Positions 1-7,893 of a stretch of 64,000 bases of DNA are shown here, in pieces; the first letter of the stretch is position 1; each line of letters opens with the position of its first letter. The stretch comes from Rhizobium sp. PP-CC-3A-592 (lineage in GTDB: Bacteria > Pseudomonadota > Alphaproteobacteria > Rhizobiales > Rhizobiaceae), in assembly GCF_003217095.1 (NCBI RefSeq), contig NZ_QJSR01000002.1, positions 930,001-994,000 on the forward strand. The letters run 5' to 3'. The notes under the pieces are model-generated. The model saw nothing but the letters and a program-made list of their open reading frames with translations. It had not been told where the DNA came from and ran no database searches. Made by a program: the position numbers and the translations under genes.

Positions 1-85
1 GGCTGCATCATCTCTCCCTGAACCGATTCCGGTCCGAGTGCCGATGCAGTAGCATTGGTGGACTGGAGCGGCAATGTCGGGGCTC

Positions 86-1105
86 TCAGGGCGATGTGGG
101 CCGCAGGTCGCGCCAGCACGGCTTGATGTCGCCTTCGGCCGGTGTCGCATCATGTACGCCGCGCGCGATCGCCCGCGCCATCGTGGCGGCGGCGGCGGCG
201 CAGAGGCTGAGGAAATCCGCGGGGCTGAGACTGCCGGGCCGTCGGCCCGTCGAGACGGCAAAGACCAGATCGCCATCGAGCGGGGTATGCGACGGCCAGA
301 GCGCGCGGGAGAACCCGTCATGCGCGGCGACGGCGAGGCGCTTGGCTTCGGCTTTCGTCAGAGAAACATCCGTGGCGATGACGGCGATGGTCGTGTTGGC
401 CATCGGCGTGACGGCATCGAGCTTCGTGCGGATGGCCGTCGCGTTGGCCGGCAGGGGCATGGGCAGGCCCCGTCCGCCGAACTCGTCGTCCAGCTCGAAG
501 GGGGCCGCCCAGAAGCAGGCGGTGTCGCCAATGGTCGCGGAGCCGAGCGGGTTGACAGCGGCGAGCGCGCCGATGGTGATGCCGTTCGCAAGGACGGTCG
601 ATGCGGTGCCGAGGCCGCCCTTGACGGTGGCGGTGTTTGCGCCCGTGCCGGCACCGATGGTTCCGGTCGCGACCTCAGCCGTGGCGGACATGGCGGCGGT
701 GTAGCCGAGATCGCGATAGGGCGCATAGGTGCCCCAGTTCTTGTCGCCACCATTGTTGAGGTCGAACAGGATGGCGGCCGGGACGATCGGCACGACGGCG
801 GGGCCGACTTTCAGCCCGCGGCCCATGGCGCGGAGGGCGGCCTGCACGCCCGATGCGGCATCGAGGCCGAAGGCGGAGCCGCCGGCAAGGCAGATCGCAT
901 CGACGGTCTGCACGCTGTTATGAGGCTCCAGCAGGTCGGTTTCGCGCGTGCCGGGCGCGCCGCCGATGATCGAGACGGCGGCAACGGCCGGGGGATCGCA
1001 GAGGATGGCGGTCACGCCGGATTTCAGCCGGTCGTCCTGCGCATGGCCGACCGTGAGCCCGGGAACATCGGTCAGCGCATTACGGGGTCCACGTTGCATC
1101 GTCAT
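86..1105 (-). CDS. P1 family (DmpA/NylC-like, S58) peptidase or amide hydrolase
   Basis: A 339-residue protein of the P1/DmpA family, whose members are N-terminal-nucleophile hydrolases that cut themselves to become active and then act as aminopeptidases or amidases. The N-terminal ADVPGLTVGHA-like segment, the glycine-rich AGTGANTATVKGGLGTAS stretch and the HDGFSRA...HTPLDGD block are typical. The sequence ANTTIAVIATD contains an Asn-Thr pair at about residues 237-238, the place where NylC-type members self-cleave, so Thr238 is the likely nucleophile. The ATG at 1105 is chosen over an upstream in-frame codon because the stop of the upstream binding-protein gene lies 10 bases ahead and carries GAGGG as ribosome site. 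No signal peptide is seen, so it is probably cytoplasmic. The substrate is unknown. Confidence 0.85.
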   Translation of the reverse strand: MTMQRGPRNALTDVPGLTVGHAQDDRLKSGVTAILCDPPAVAAVSIIGGAPGTRETDLLEPHNSVQTVDAICLAGGSAFGLDAASGVQAALRAMGRGLKVGPAVVPIVPAAILFDLNNGGDKNWGTYAPYRDLGYTAAMSATAEVATGTIGAGTGANTATVKGGLGTASTVLANGITIGALAAVNPLGSATIGDTACFWAAPFELDDEFGGRGLPMPLPANATAIRTKLDAVTPMANTTIAVIATDVSLTKAEAKRLAVAAHDGFSRALWPSHTPLDGDLVFAVSTGRRPGSLSPADFLSLCAAAAATMARAIARGVHDATPAEGDIKPCWRDLRPTSP

Positions 1106-1115
1106 GTCGCGGCCC

Positions 1116-2201
1116 TCATTCGCCCGGCGACGGCGCATCCACGAAGCGGCCCTGGCGCCATTCCATCAGCCTGTAGGGATTGTCGGCGAGCTCATGGTTG
1201 GCGTCGAACCGGATGATTCCGACGACGGTGGGATAGGGCGCTTTTGGCAGTGCATCGGCCAGCGGCGTGCCGTCCTTCAGCGCGCGGTCCTTCGCCTGCT
1301 CAGCCAAGGTCATCGCGGCGAAGGCGGGCAGGGCATAACCGTCGGGCACGATATTGGCGGCGCGCATCGCCGCCGCGGTGGCGGTCGCCTCCGGCAGGGT
1401 CGCGGCTTCCGGCAATGTGACGGCGAGGACGCCGTCTGCCAGGGGAACCGGCTGGTCGGCCGCATTCAGCGCTTCGCCGCCCAGGAGCGTCAGCGGGAGT
1501 TTTTCGCTGCGGGCATCGCGGGCGATGATTGCGGCATCGCTTCGGTCGCCACCGATCAGAACATGGGTCGCCCCGCTGCGGGCGAGGCGGCGCACGAGGC
1601 TGATCTGCTGCTCCTGCGCCGGGCGGTAGGTATCGGTGAAGACAGGCGTCAGGCCCGTCTCGGCCAGAGCCGACCGCACGCCTTCCACGAGGTCGCGCCC
1701 ATGGATCGTGCCGTCGTCGATCAGAGCGAGAGGCTCGCCCTTCCAGCGCTCGATGATGACGCTCGCAATCTTTTCGGCTTCCTTGCTGGCGTTCGGCACC
1801 AGACGGTAGAACGGCCATCCGTTCTTGCGCGCATCTTCCATGAGGATATCGGAGCGGACGCTCAAGGTGACGGCGGGGATGCCGGTACCGGCAAGCGTCG
1901 GCAGGACGGCTTCGAGGCTCTCGGTGCAGAGAAAGCCGACCAGCGCTTCTGCGCCCGCCGCAGCGACGGCGGCCTTCAGGGCCTCGGCGTCGTTAGCCTC
2001 GCACGTCTCGGGAATGGCGACGACCTCGGAGCCGCGTGCCTCTGCCTGGAACCGCGCGCCTTCCAGAACCTGCCGCCCAAGCAGAGCGAGCGGCCCTTCG
2101 ACGGGGGCGACGACGCCGACCTTCAGCCCGGCAGCGGCGGCACCGGATGCGATGCCGGCGGCGAGTGCGAAAGCGGGAATGAGAACGAGGACGCGGGACA
2201 T
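1116..2201 (-). CDS. Periplasmic binding protein, branched-chain amino acid ABC type (orphan)
   Basis: A 361-residue secreted protein. It starts with a signal peptide (hydrophobic LVLIPAFALAAGIASG, cleavage near residue 24) and then has a type I periplasmic binding fold: VGVVAPVEGPLALLGRQ at the mature N terminus, then the VGFLCTESLEAVLPTLAGTG and GATHVLIGGDRSDAAII segments typical of the LivK-like family. Such proteins bind a small ligand and hand it to an ABC permease, but no permease or ATPase gene lies beside it, so it is an orphan or feeds a distant transporter. The ORF stays open far upstream into the antisense of xdhC; the ATG at 2201, followed directly by the signal peptide, is the sensible start. 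It is cotranscribed with the P1 hydrolase. Confidence 0.85.
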   Translation of the reverse strand: MSRVLVLIPAFALAAGIASGAAAAGLKVGVVAPVEGPLALLGRQVLEGARFQAEARGSEVVAIPETCEANDAEALKAAVAAAGAEALVGFLCTESLEAVLPTLAGTGIPAVTLSVRSDILMEDARKNGWPFYRLVPNASKEAEKIASVIIERWKGEPLALIDDGTIHGRDLVEGVRSALAETGLTPVFTDTYRPAQEQQISLVRRLARSGATHVLIGGDRSDAAIIARDARSEKLPLTLLGGEALNAADQPVPLADGVLAVTLPEAATLPEATATAAAMRAANIVPDGYALPAFAAMTLAEQAKDRALKDGTPLADALPKAPYPTVVGIIRFDANHELADNPYRLMEWRQGRFVDAPSPGE

Positions 2202-2519
2202 GGATCTTTCAGGGCTCGGAGTTGACCGGGCGGGTTGGCAATGTTTGCGACGGGACGCCGGTCCTGCATGTTCGGCAATCCGGGGACGCGCGTCAAAGGA
2301 AAACGGTCGGTTCTTCCGGAGATGCCCATGTTTTGACTTTGAGAACAGGGTGGAAGGCAGCCTCCGGCTGCTCGGAGCGACAGGACGATGGCGCAAAGCG
2401 GTCGCGGAAAATCCGCGGGCATCATGGCTGAAAACCAGTGGCCCACGCACTATATCGGTCGTCTTGCGGCAACCGTCGGGCTGACGGCCTGTTCCGGTGG
2501 CACGATCAGGGATATTTCC
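2202..2519. other. Divergent intergenic region, no gene seen
   Basis: This 318-base gap separates the leftward binding-protein gene from rightward xdhC and should hold both promoters. An in-frame upstream extension of xdhC is open but lacks a good ribosome site and has no family-like residues. I could not pick convincing -35/-10 pairs or an operator. Confidence 0.5.
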
Positions 2520-3554
2520 ATGACGAATGATGCAGATGCGCATGATCCCCTCCTGCTTGCACAGGCCTGGAGCGAGCAGGGCCGGGCGGTTGCTCTTGCC
2601 ACGGTGACCGAGACGTGGGGGTCTGCGCCGCGGCCGGTCGGCAGCCACCTCGTCATCGATGAAGACGGGAATTTCGACGGTTCCGTTTCCGGTGGATGCG
2701 TGGAAGGGGCGGTGGTGACTGAAGCGGTGGACGTGATCGCTTCGGGCGAGGCGCGCGTGCTCTCCTTCGGCGTGGCCGACGAGACCGCCTGGCAGGTCGG
2801 CCTGTCCTGCGGCGGGCAGATCCGGGTCCTCGTGCAGACGGTCGGTGCCGGGCTGGACCTGACGTCTCTTAGCCGGCTCAACGAATTGCGCGGTCATCGG
2901 TGCGCGGTGGCTTGCCTGACCGATCTTGCGACGGGTCGCACGCGCGTTTTCGCCGAGGGCGAGGAAGGGCCTGACGATCTCAGGGCTGCCTTCGTGACCG
3001 GCGTGTCGCGGCTGGCCGCCGACGGGCGCTGTTTCGTCAACATCTACCGTCCGCCGCCGCGGCTCGTGATCATCGGCGCGGTGCATATCGCCCAGGCTCT
3101 GGTGCCGATGGCGAAGATCGCAGGGTTTGCCACCCTCGTCATCGATCCTCGGACGGCCTTTGCAACGCCCGCGCGGTTCGGCGGCGTCGATCTCATTGCG
3201 GACTGGCCGGAAGACGTGCTGCCGCAACGGCCGCTCGATGCCTATACGGCGCTTGCGGCCATCACACATGATCCGAAGATCGACGATGCCGCGTTGAAGG
3301 CAGCGCTGGAGGCCGGCTGTTTCTACGTGGGCGCTCTTGGCAGCCGGAAGACGCATGGCAGGCGCGTCGAGCGCCTTCAGGCACTGGGGCTGGCGCCAGC
3401 AGCCATCGCGCGCATCTCCGCGCCCATCGGCCTCTCCATCGGGGCAGCGACGCCTGCGGAGATCGCGGTATCGATTCTGGCCGATATCATTCAGGCGCTT
3501 CGAACGCGACCGGTTGTGGAGACTGTTTCCGCTTCCGGGACGGTCGGCGCATGA
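2520..3554 (+). CDS. XdhC/CoxI family molybdoenzyme maturation protein
   Basis: A 344-residue protein with both XdhC domains. Residues about 34-63 carry the XdhC/CoxI motif (GSAPRPVGSHLVI then SGGCVEG), and residues from about 180 form the Rossmann-like XdhC C domain (RLVIIGAVHIAQAL, later YVGALGSRKTHGRR near 270). XdhC proteins bind molybdenum cofactor, help to sulfurate it, and insert it into xanthine dehydrogenase-type hydroxylases. The ATG at 2520 follows CAGGGAT, and the conserved region starts soon after; the upstream in-frame stretch looks non-coding. The stop overlaps the ATG of the next gene by four bases, so the two are translationally coupled and likely serve the same enzyme. No molybdenum hydroxylase gene is present in the window. 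Confidence 0.88.
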   Translation: MTNDADAHDPLLLAQAWSEQGRAVALATVTETWGSAPRPVGSHLVIDEDGNFDGSVSGGCVEGAVVTEAVDVIASGEARVLSFGVADETAWQVGLSCGGQIRVLVQTVGAGLDLTSLSRLNELRGHRCAVACLTDLATGRTRVFAEGEEGPDDLRAAFVTGVSRLAADGRCFVNIYRPPPRLVIIGAVHIAQALVPMAKIAGFATLVIDPRTAFATPARFGGVDLIADWPEDVLPQRPLDAYTALAAITHDPKIDDAALKAALEAGCFYVGALGSRKTHGRRVERLQALGLAPAAIARISAPIGLSIGAATPAEIAVSILADIIQALRTRPVVETVSASGTVGA

Positions 3555-5200
3555 GGTTCGGTCCGGTGCCGCTCGACGACGCAGAGGAGGGCATTCTGGC
3601 GCATGCCGTGGCGCTTCCGGAGGGACGGCTTGCCAAGGGAACGCGCCTTGGTGCCGTCGATGTTGCGGCCCTCGCTGCCATCGGCATGGATCAGGTGGTC
3701 GTTGCCCGTCTCGGGCCTGACGATATCGGCGAGGACGAGGCGGCGACGTTGATCGCGGCCGGAATCGCGCGGGATTATCTGACATTCTCACCGGCCTCCA
3801 CCGGTCGCCTGAACCTGCACGCGGCCGTGGACGGTCTGTTCGTCGCGACGCGCGACCGTGTGGACCGCTTCAACCGCATCGACCCCGCCATGACGCTCGC
3901 CTGTCTTGCCGATCATGTGGCGGTGCGGGCTGGCGACATGGTGGCGACGATCAAGATCATTCCGCTTGCGGTGGATCGGCGGTGTGTGGTGGAGGCCGCA
4001 TCGATTCTCTCGGAGGCACCTGCCTTCGCCGTCAAGCCTTTCATCCCGTGTGACGTGACGCTCGTCTCGACCCTGCTCCCGTCCCTGAAGGTGCAGGTGA
4101 TGGACAAGACGCGGCGCGTGCTGGAGGATCGGCTGCGGCGCTCGGGAAGCCGTCTGACGGGTGAACTCCGGGTGGCGCACGGGCAGGATGCGGTTGCCGC
4201 GGCGATCCGCAGCGCCGTGGCGGAACCGTGTGACCGGTCGCGTCTGGTGATCGTGTTCGGCGCATCGGCCGTGACGGATCGGGACGATGTCATTCCGGCT
4301 GCAATCCGTGCGGCCGGTGGCACTGTCGATCATTTGGGCATGCCGGTCGATCCGGGCAATCTTCTCGTGCTCGGTACCCTCGACAATGTCAGGATCATCG
4401 GCGCGCCGGGTTGCGCGCGCAGCCCGAAGGAGAACGGTTTCGATTGGGTGCTGGACCGGATCCTTGCGGGCGAGACGGTGGGCGCGCAGGAGATCACGGG
4501 CATGGGCGTCGGTGGACTGCTGGCGGAAATCCCGACACGCCCGCGTCCGCGCGCCCGCAGCGAAACGGATGGCAACGGTGTTCAGGCGATGCGGCCGCTG
4601 ATCGTACGCTCGGTGGTGCTTGCGGCCGGTCAGGCGAGCCGTATGGGTACGGCGGGGCATCACAAGCTGCTGGCGGAATTCGACGGTGTGCCGCTGGTGC
4701 GCCGGACCACGGAGGTGGCGCTTGCCGCGAGCCGCGAGCCGGTGACGATCGTGACCGGACATCGGGCGAGCGAGATCCGGGAGGCGCTGTCCGGGCTTGA
4801 TGTGGTGCTGGTGCACAATGACGACTTTGCTTCGGGCATGGCGTCGTCGTTGATCGCGGGCCTCGACGGTATCGGACCCGAGGTGGATGGGATGCTGGTG
4901 CTGCTGGCGGACATGCCCGGGGTGACGGCTGGGGATGTGCGGCGGTTGATTGCGGCTTTTGAAAAACAGGGTGGACAGGCGGTCGTGCGCGCCGTCTATG
5001 GTGGCAAGCGGGGCAACCCGGTGATCCTGCCGCGCGCATTGTTTCCGGCGCTCCGCAAGCTCGAAGGCGATGTGGGTGCCCGCCACGTGATCGAGACAGG
5101 CGGACTGCCGGTCATCGATGTCGACATCGGCCCGGCCGCCCACCTCGATCTCGACACGCCGGAGGCAATCGCTGCGGCCGGTGGTGTGCTGAAGGGATAG
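3551..5200 (+). CDS. Molybdopterin-binding domain fused to MobA/MocA-like nucleotidyltransferase
   Basis: A 549-residue fusion. Residues 1 to about 340 form a molybdopterin-binding region related to MoeA/MogA, with VIVFGASAVTDRDDVIPAA and HLGMPVDPGNLLVLG matching the MPT-binding fold. Residues from about 352 form a MobA-like NTP transferase with LAAGQASRMG (the LAAGxSxRMG nucleotide-binding loop) and the VLLADMPGV metal-binding segment. Single-domain relatives such as MocA make molybdopterin cytosine dinucleotide, the cofactor of xanthine dehydrogenase and CO dehydrogenase type enzymes. Coupling to xdhC through a four-base overlap supports that role. The choice of CTP rather than GTP is inferred from family and context, not proven by the sequence. 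Confidence 0.85.
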   Translation: MRFGPVPLDDAEEGILAHAVALPEGRLAKGTRLGAVDVAALAAIGMDQVVVARLGPDDIGEDEAATLIAAGIARDYLTFSPASTGRLNLHAAVDGLFVATRDRVDRFNRIDPAMTLACLADHVAVRAGDMVATIKIIPLAVDRRCVVEAASILSEAPAFAVKPFIPCDVTLVSTLLPSLKVQVMDKTRRVLEDRLRRSGSRLTGELRVAHGQDAVAAAIRSAVAEPCDRSRLVIVFGASAVTDRDDVIPAAIRAAGGTVDHLGMPVDPGNLLVLGTLDNVRIIGAPGCARSPKENGFDWVLDRILAGETVGAQEITGMGVGGLLAEIPTRPRPRARSETDGNGVQAMRPLIVRSVVLAAGQASRMGTAGHHKLLAEFDGVPLVRRTTEVALAASREPVTIVTGHRASEIREALSGLDVVLVHNDDFASGMASSLIAGLDGIGPEVDGMLVLLADMPGVTAGDVRRLIAAFEKQGGQAVVRAVYGGKRGNPVILPRALFPALRKLEGDVGARHVIETGGLPVIDVDIGPAAHLDLDTPEAIAAAGGVLKG

Positions 5201-5203
5201 CGC

Positions 5204-5527
5204 ATGGATATCGACGCGATCGAGGATCTGTTTTCCGGGCTCGGCCCGGTGACCATCAAACGCATGTTCGGCGGCAAGGGCGTCTATCGCAACGGGCTGA
5301 TCGTTGCGATCGATCTCAACAGCGAGCTGATGCTCAAGGCGGATCGCGAGAGCGCGCCCCTCTTCGAGGCGGCCGGTGCCCGTCAGTGGAGCTATGAGGG
5401 AAAGGCGGGCAAGAAGCCGGTTTTCATGCCCTACTGGTCGATCCCCGACGCAGCGCTCGATGATCCCGATGAAATGACACGCTGGGCGCGGCTTGCTTAT
5501 GAGGCGGCGGTGCGCTCAGCCAAGTAG
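5204..5527 (+). CDS. TfoX N-terminal domain protein
   Basis: A 107-residue stand-alone TfoX-N protein. The conserved opening (FSGLGPVTIKRMFGGKGVY) and the ending with FMPYWSIPDAALDD fit the family. TfoX in gammaproteobacteria governs competence, but the stand-alone N domain of alphaproteobacteria has no proven role. The ATG lies three bases after the stop of the molybdopterin/MobA fusion, so it may be the last gene of that transcript. The 3' end overlaps the end of the convergent Nudix gene by 12 bases. Confidence 0.8.
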   Translation: MDIDAIEDLFSGLGPVTIKRMFGGKGVYRNGLIVAIDLNSELMLKADRESAPLFEAAGARQWSYEGKAGKKPVFMPYWSIPDAALDDPDEMTRWARLAYEAAVRSAK

Positions 5528-5959
5528 GCTCTGGGTCCGAAGCGCCGCGATGGCATCCGCCGCAAAGCGGGAGAGCGGCGCGGGCAAGGCGTCGAGATCG
5601 TACCATCCGATATCGGCCAGCTTGTCAGGCTCGGTTTCCAGAGGATCGCCGTGCGTATCGCGCGTGACGTAGATCAGCGAGATCCAGTGCTGCCGGTCCG
5701 CCTCGAGCACATGCTCGCTGACGCAGAGAAAGTCGATGGCGTCGCCGATCGCGAGCCCGCTCTCCTCGATGCCCTCGCGACGTGCTGCGGAACGACTGTC
5801 CTCCATCATGTCGACCTTGCCGCCCGTGATGGTCCAGTGTCCCTGTTCCGGCGCCTTCAGCCGGCGGCAGAGGAGGATTTGGTTGTCACGCAGAATAGCG
5901 AGTCCGCAGCCGACGCCCGGGAAATCGATACCGGGAGCGGCAGGCTTCGATGGTGTCAA
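5516..5959 (-). CDS. Nudix hydrolase
   Basis: A 147-residue single-domain Nudix protein that should hydrolyse a nucleoside diphosphate linked to another group. The Nudix box runs from residue 47 to 69: G47-x5-E53-x7-R61-E62-x2-E65-E66-x-G68. Gly63 stands where a bulky hydrophobic residue is usual. The preceding VGVGCGLAIL-like strand (here PGVGCGLAILRDNQILL) and the WTITGGK entry are typical. I chose the TTG at 5959 because GGAGGG sits seven bases upstream and similar proteins begin just before this point; the reading frame is open to 6046, which would add 29 residues. The substrate cannot be told from the sequence. Confidence 0.8.
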   Translation of the reverse strand: MTPSKPAAPGIDFPGVGCGLAILRDNQILLCRRLKAPEQGHWTITGGKVDMMEDSRSAARREGIEESGLAIGDAIDFLCVSEHVLEADRQHWISLIYVTRDTHGDPLETEPDKLADIGWYDLDALPAPLSRFAADAIAALRTQSLLG

Positions 5960-6076
5960 AGGGAGACCCTCCACTGTCAGGCACAACAACGCAGAGCACT
6001 CTGCCTGTACAGCAGAACGCAAGAAGCGCAGCGGTTCAAGGAACACACTGCGCTTGAGCTGTCTCAGAAAAGCCGA

Positions 6077-7693
6077 TCAGGCCTTGCCGGCAACCAGCAT
6101 GAAGGCCGGAATTTCGTCGCCGAAACCGACCGGGGTCGGGCCGTCGTCATGGTCGCGGCGGTAGCGGTTGCGGCGGTCGCGATTGTCGTCATTGGCAGGC
6201 GACGCCGGGCGATGGTTCCGGGGGCCGGCGTTCTGCGGCTTCGGGTCTGCCTTGCGTTCTGCTCTCACGGGTTCAATCCTTGGCTGCACCGATTCGGTCT
6301 GGAGATGAGTATCGTCTGTCTTGATGTCAGGCTTGTGACCGGGAGCCTTGCTGGCTTCCGCCTTCACCGCATCCGGCTTGTAGCTTTCAGCGCTGTAGCC
6401 GTCCGGCTTCGTACCGTAGGGGCGCTGCGCATCGGGATTGTGGTCCACGACGTGGCGTGGGGCATGATCGCGCTCCCGCTCGCGTCCGCGACGCTTGCCG
6501 TCACGGCCGCCCTTCTTTTCGGAACGGCCGCCATCGGTGCTTTCCATCGGCGCCGGCAGATCGTCGAGACCGCCATTGTGCCATTCGATCTTCTGATCGA
6601 TGAGCTTTTCGATCGCATCCGCCGCTTTCATATCGCGACGGCTCACCAGCGTGAAGGCGGCGCCCGAGCGCCCGGCACGGCCCGTACGGCCGATCCGGTG
6701 GACGTAATCTTCGGCATGGATCGGGACGTCGAAATTGAACACGTGGCTCACATCCGGGATGTCGAGGCCGCGGGCGGCGACGTCGGAGGCGACGAGCAGC
6801 GTGATCGCGTTGTCCTTGAAGCCCGCAAGCATCTTGGTGCGCGAGCTCTGGTCCATGTCGCCATGCAGCGCACCGACGGAGAAGCCGTGGCGGGTGAGCG
6901 AGCGGAAGAGATCGGCGACATCAAGCTTGCGGTTGCAGAAGATGATCGCGTTTTTCAACTCGTCCTGCGAGCGGATGAGATCGCGCAGGATGGCACGCTT
7001 CTCGTAATCCTTGCCGTGCGTGGCGACGAAGCGCTGCGTCACGGTCTTGGCGGTCGAGGAGGGCGGGGCCACCTCGATACGCTCCGGATTCTGCAGGAAG
7101 CGGTCGGCCAGCTTCTGGATTTCCGGCGGCATGGTGGCCGAGAAGAACAGCGTCTGGCGCGTGAAGGGAATGAGCTTGGCGATGCGCTCGATATCGGGGA
7201 TGAAGCCCATGTCCAGCATGCGGTCGGCTTCGTCGATCACGAGGATCTCGACGCCGGTCATCAGCAGCTTGCCGCGCTCGCAATGGTCGAGCAGGCGGCC
7301 GGGCGTGCAGATCAGCACGTCGGCGCCGCGTTCCAGCTTGCGGTCCTGCTCGTCGAACGAGACGCCGCCGATGAGAAGCGCAATGTTGAGCTTGTGATTC
7401 TTGCCGTACTTCTCGAAGTTCTCGGCGACCTGCGCGGCAAGTTCGCGCGTCGGCTCCATGATCAGCGTGCGCGGCATGCGCGCCCGGGCGCGGCCCTTTT
7501 CGAGCAGCGTCAGCATGGGCAGCACGAAGGAGGCCGTCTTGCCCGTTCCCGTCTGCGCGATCCCAAGGATATCGCGGCGCATCAGCGCCGGCGGAATGGC
7601 GTTCGCCTGGATGGGCGTCGGGATCGTGTAGCCCGCATCGGTGACGGCGGAGAGAACTTTTTGGCTCAGGCCAAGATCAGCAAACGTTGTCAA
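6077..7693 (-). CDS. rhlE: DEAD-box ATP-dependent RNA helicase, RhlE-like
   Basis: A 538-residue DEAD-box RNA helicase. All motifs are present: Q motif near residue 25 (TIPTPIQ), motif I AQTGTGKT (46-53), PTREL (81-85), DEAD (154-157), SAT (185-187) and HRIGRTGR (332-339). Residues from about 375 form a basic, low-complexity tail rich in Arg, Lys, Asp and Pro, typical for RNA-binding extensions of RhlE-type proteins in ribosome assembly, RNA decay or cold adaptation. The frame opens at a TTG, MTTFADLGLSQKVL, which matches the usual N terminus of rhizobial homologues. No strong ribosome site is visible ahead of it. A likely promoter lies about 80 bases upstream. Confidence 0.9.
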   Translation of the reverse strand: MTTFADLGLSQKVLSAVTDAGYTIPTPIQANAIPPALMRRDILGIAQTGTGKTASFVLPMLTLLEKGRARARMPRTLIMEPTRELAAQVAENFEKYGKNHKLNIALLIGGVSFDEQDRKLERGADVLICTPGRLLDHCERGKLLMTGVEILVIDEADRMLDMGFIPDIERIAKLIPFTRQTLFFSATMPPEIQKLADRFLQNPERIEVAPPSSTAKTVTQRFVATHGKDYEKRAILRDLIRSQDELKNAIIFCNRKLDVADLFRSLTRHGFSVGALHGDMDQSSRTKMLAGFKDNAITLLVASDVAARGLDIPDVSHVFNFDVPIHAEDYVHRIGRTGRAGRSGAAFTLVSRRDMKAADAIEKLIDQKIEWHNGGLDDLPAPMESTDGGRSEKKGGRDGKRRGRERERDHAPRHVVDHNPDAQRPYGTKPDGYSAESYKPDAVKAEASKAPGHKPDIKTDDTHLQTESVQPRIEPVRAERKADPKPQNAGPRNHRPASPANDDNRDRRNRYRRDHDDGPTPVGFGDEIPAFMLVAGKA

Positions 7694-7769
7694 AGGGAAA
7701 TCTGTTTCCGTTCCGGTTCTAACGAACTCTGGTGCCGCGGGCCGCGCTCTCGAGGTCCGTCGTGGGCGC

Positions 7770-7798
7770 TCATAGGCCCAAGCTTGCGGAAAGTCAAG
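7770..7798 (-). promoter_or_regulatory. Predicted promoter of the rhlE-like gene
   Basis: On the minus strand CTTGAC (7798-7793) is followed after exactly 17 bases by CTATGA (7775-7770). This matches the Sinorhizobium housekeeping pattern CTTGAC-N17-CTATAT at 10 of 12 positions. Transcription would start near 7763 and leave a leader of about 70 bases. Prediction only. Confidence 0.55.
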
Positions 7799-7893
7799 AA
7801 AACTGGCGCTTTGCGGCGATCGAGACGCGTCAAGTCGGGGAATCCGGCTCGAACACCCTGAATATGGGACGGAATTTCTTTTTGGGAAGCGTT

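Noticed and set aside
2388-2519. N-terminal extension of xdhC by 44 residues with a Cys-containing hydrophobic stretch (possible lipobox)
   Set aside because: XdhC proteins are cytoplasmic, the extension has no ribosome site, and the ATG at 2520 fits family starts.
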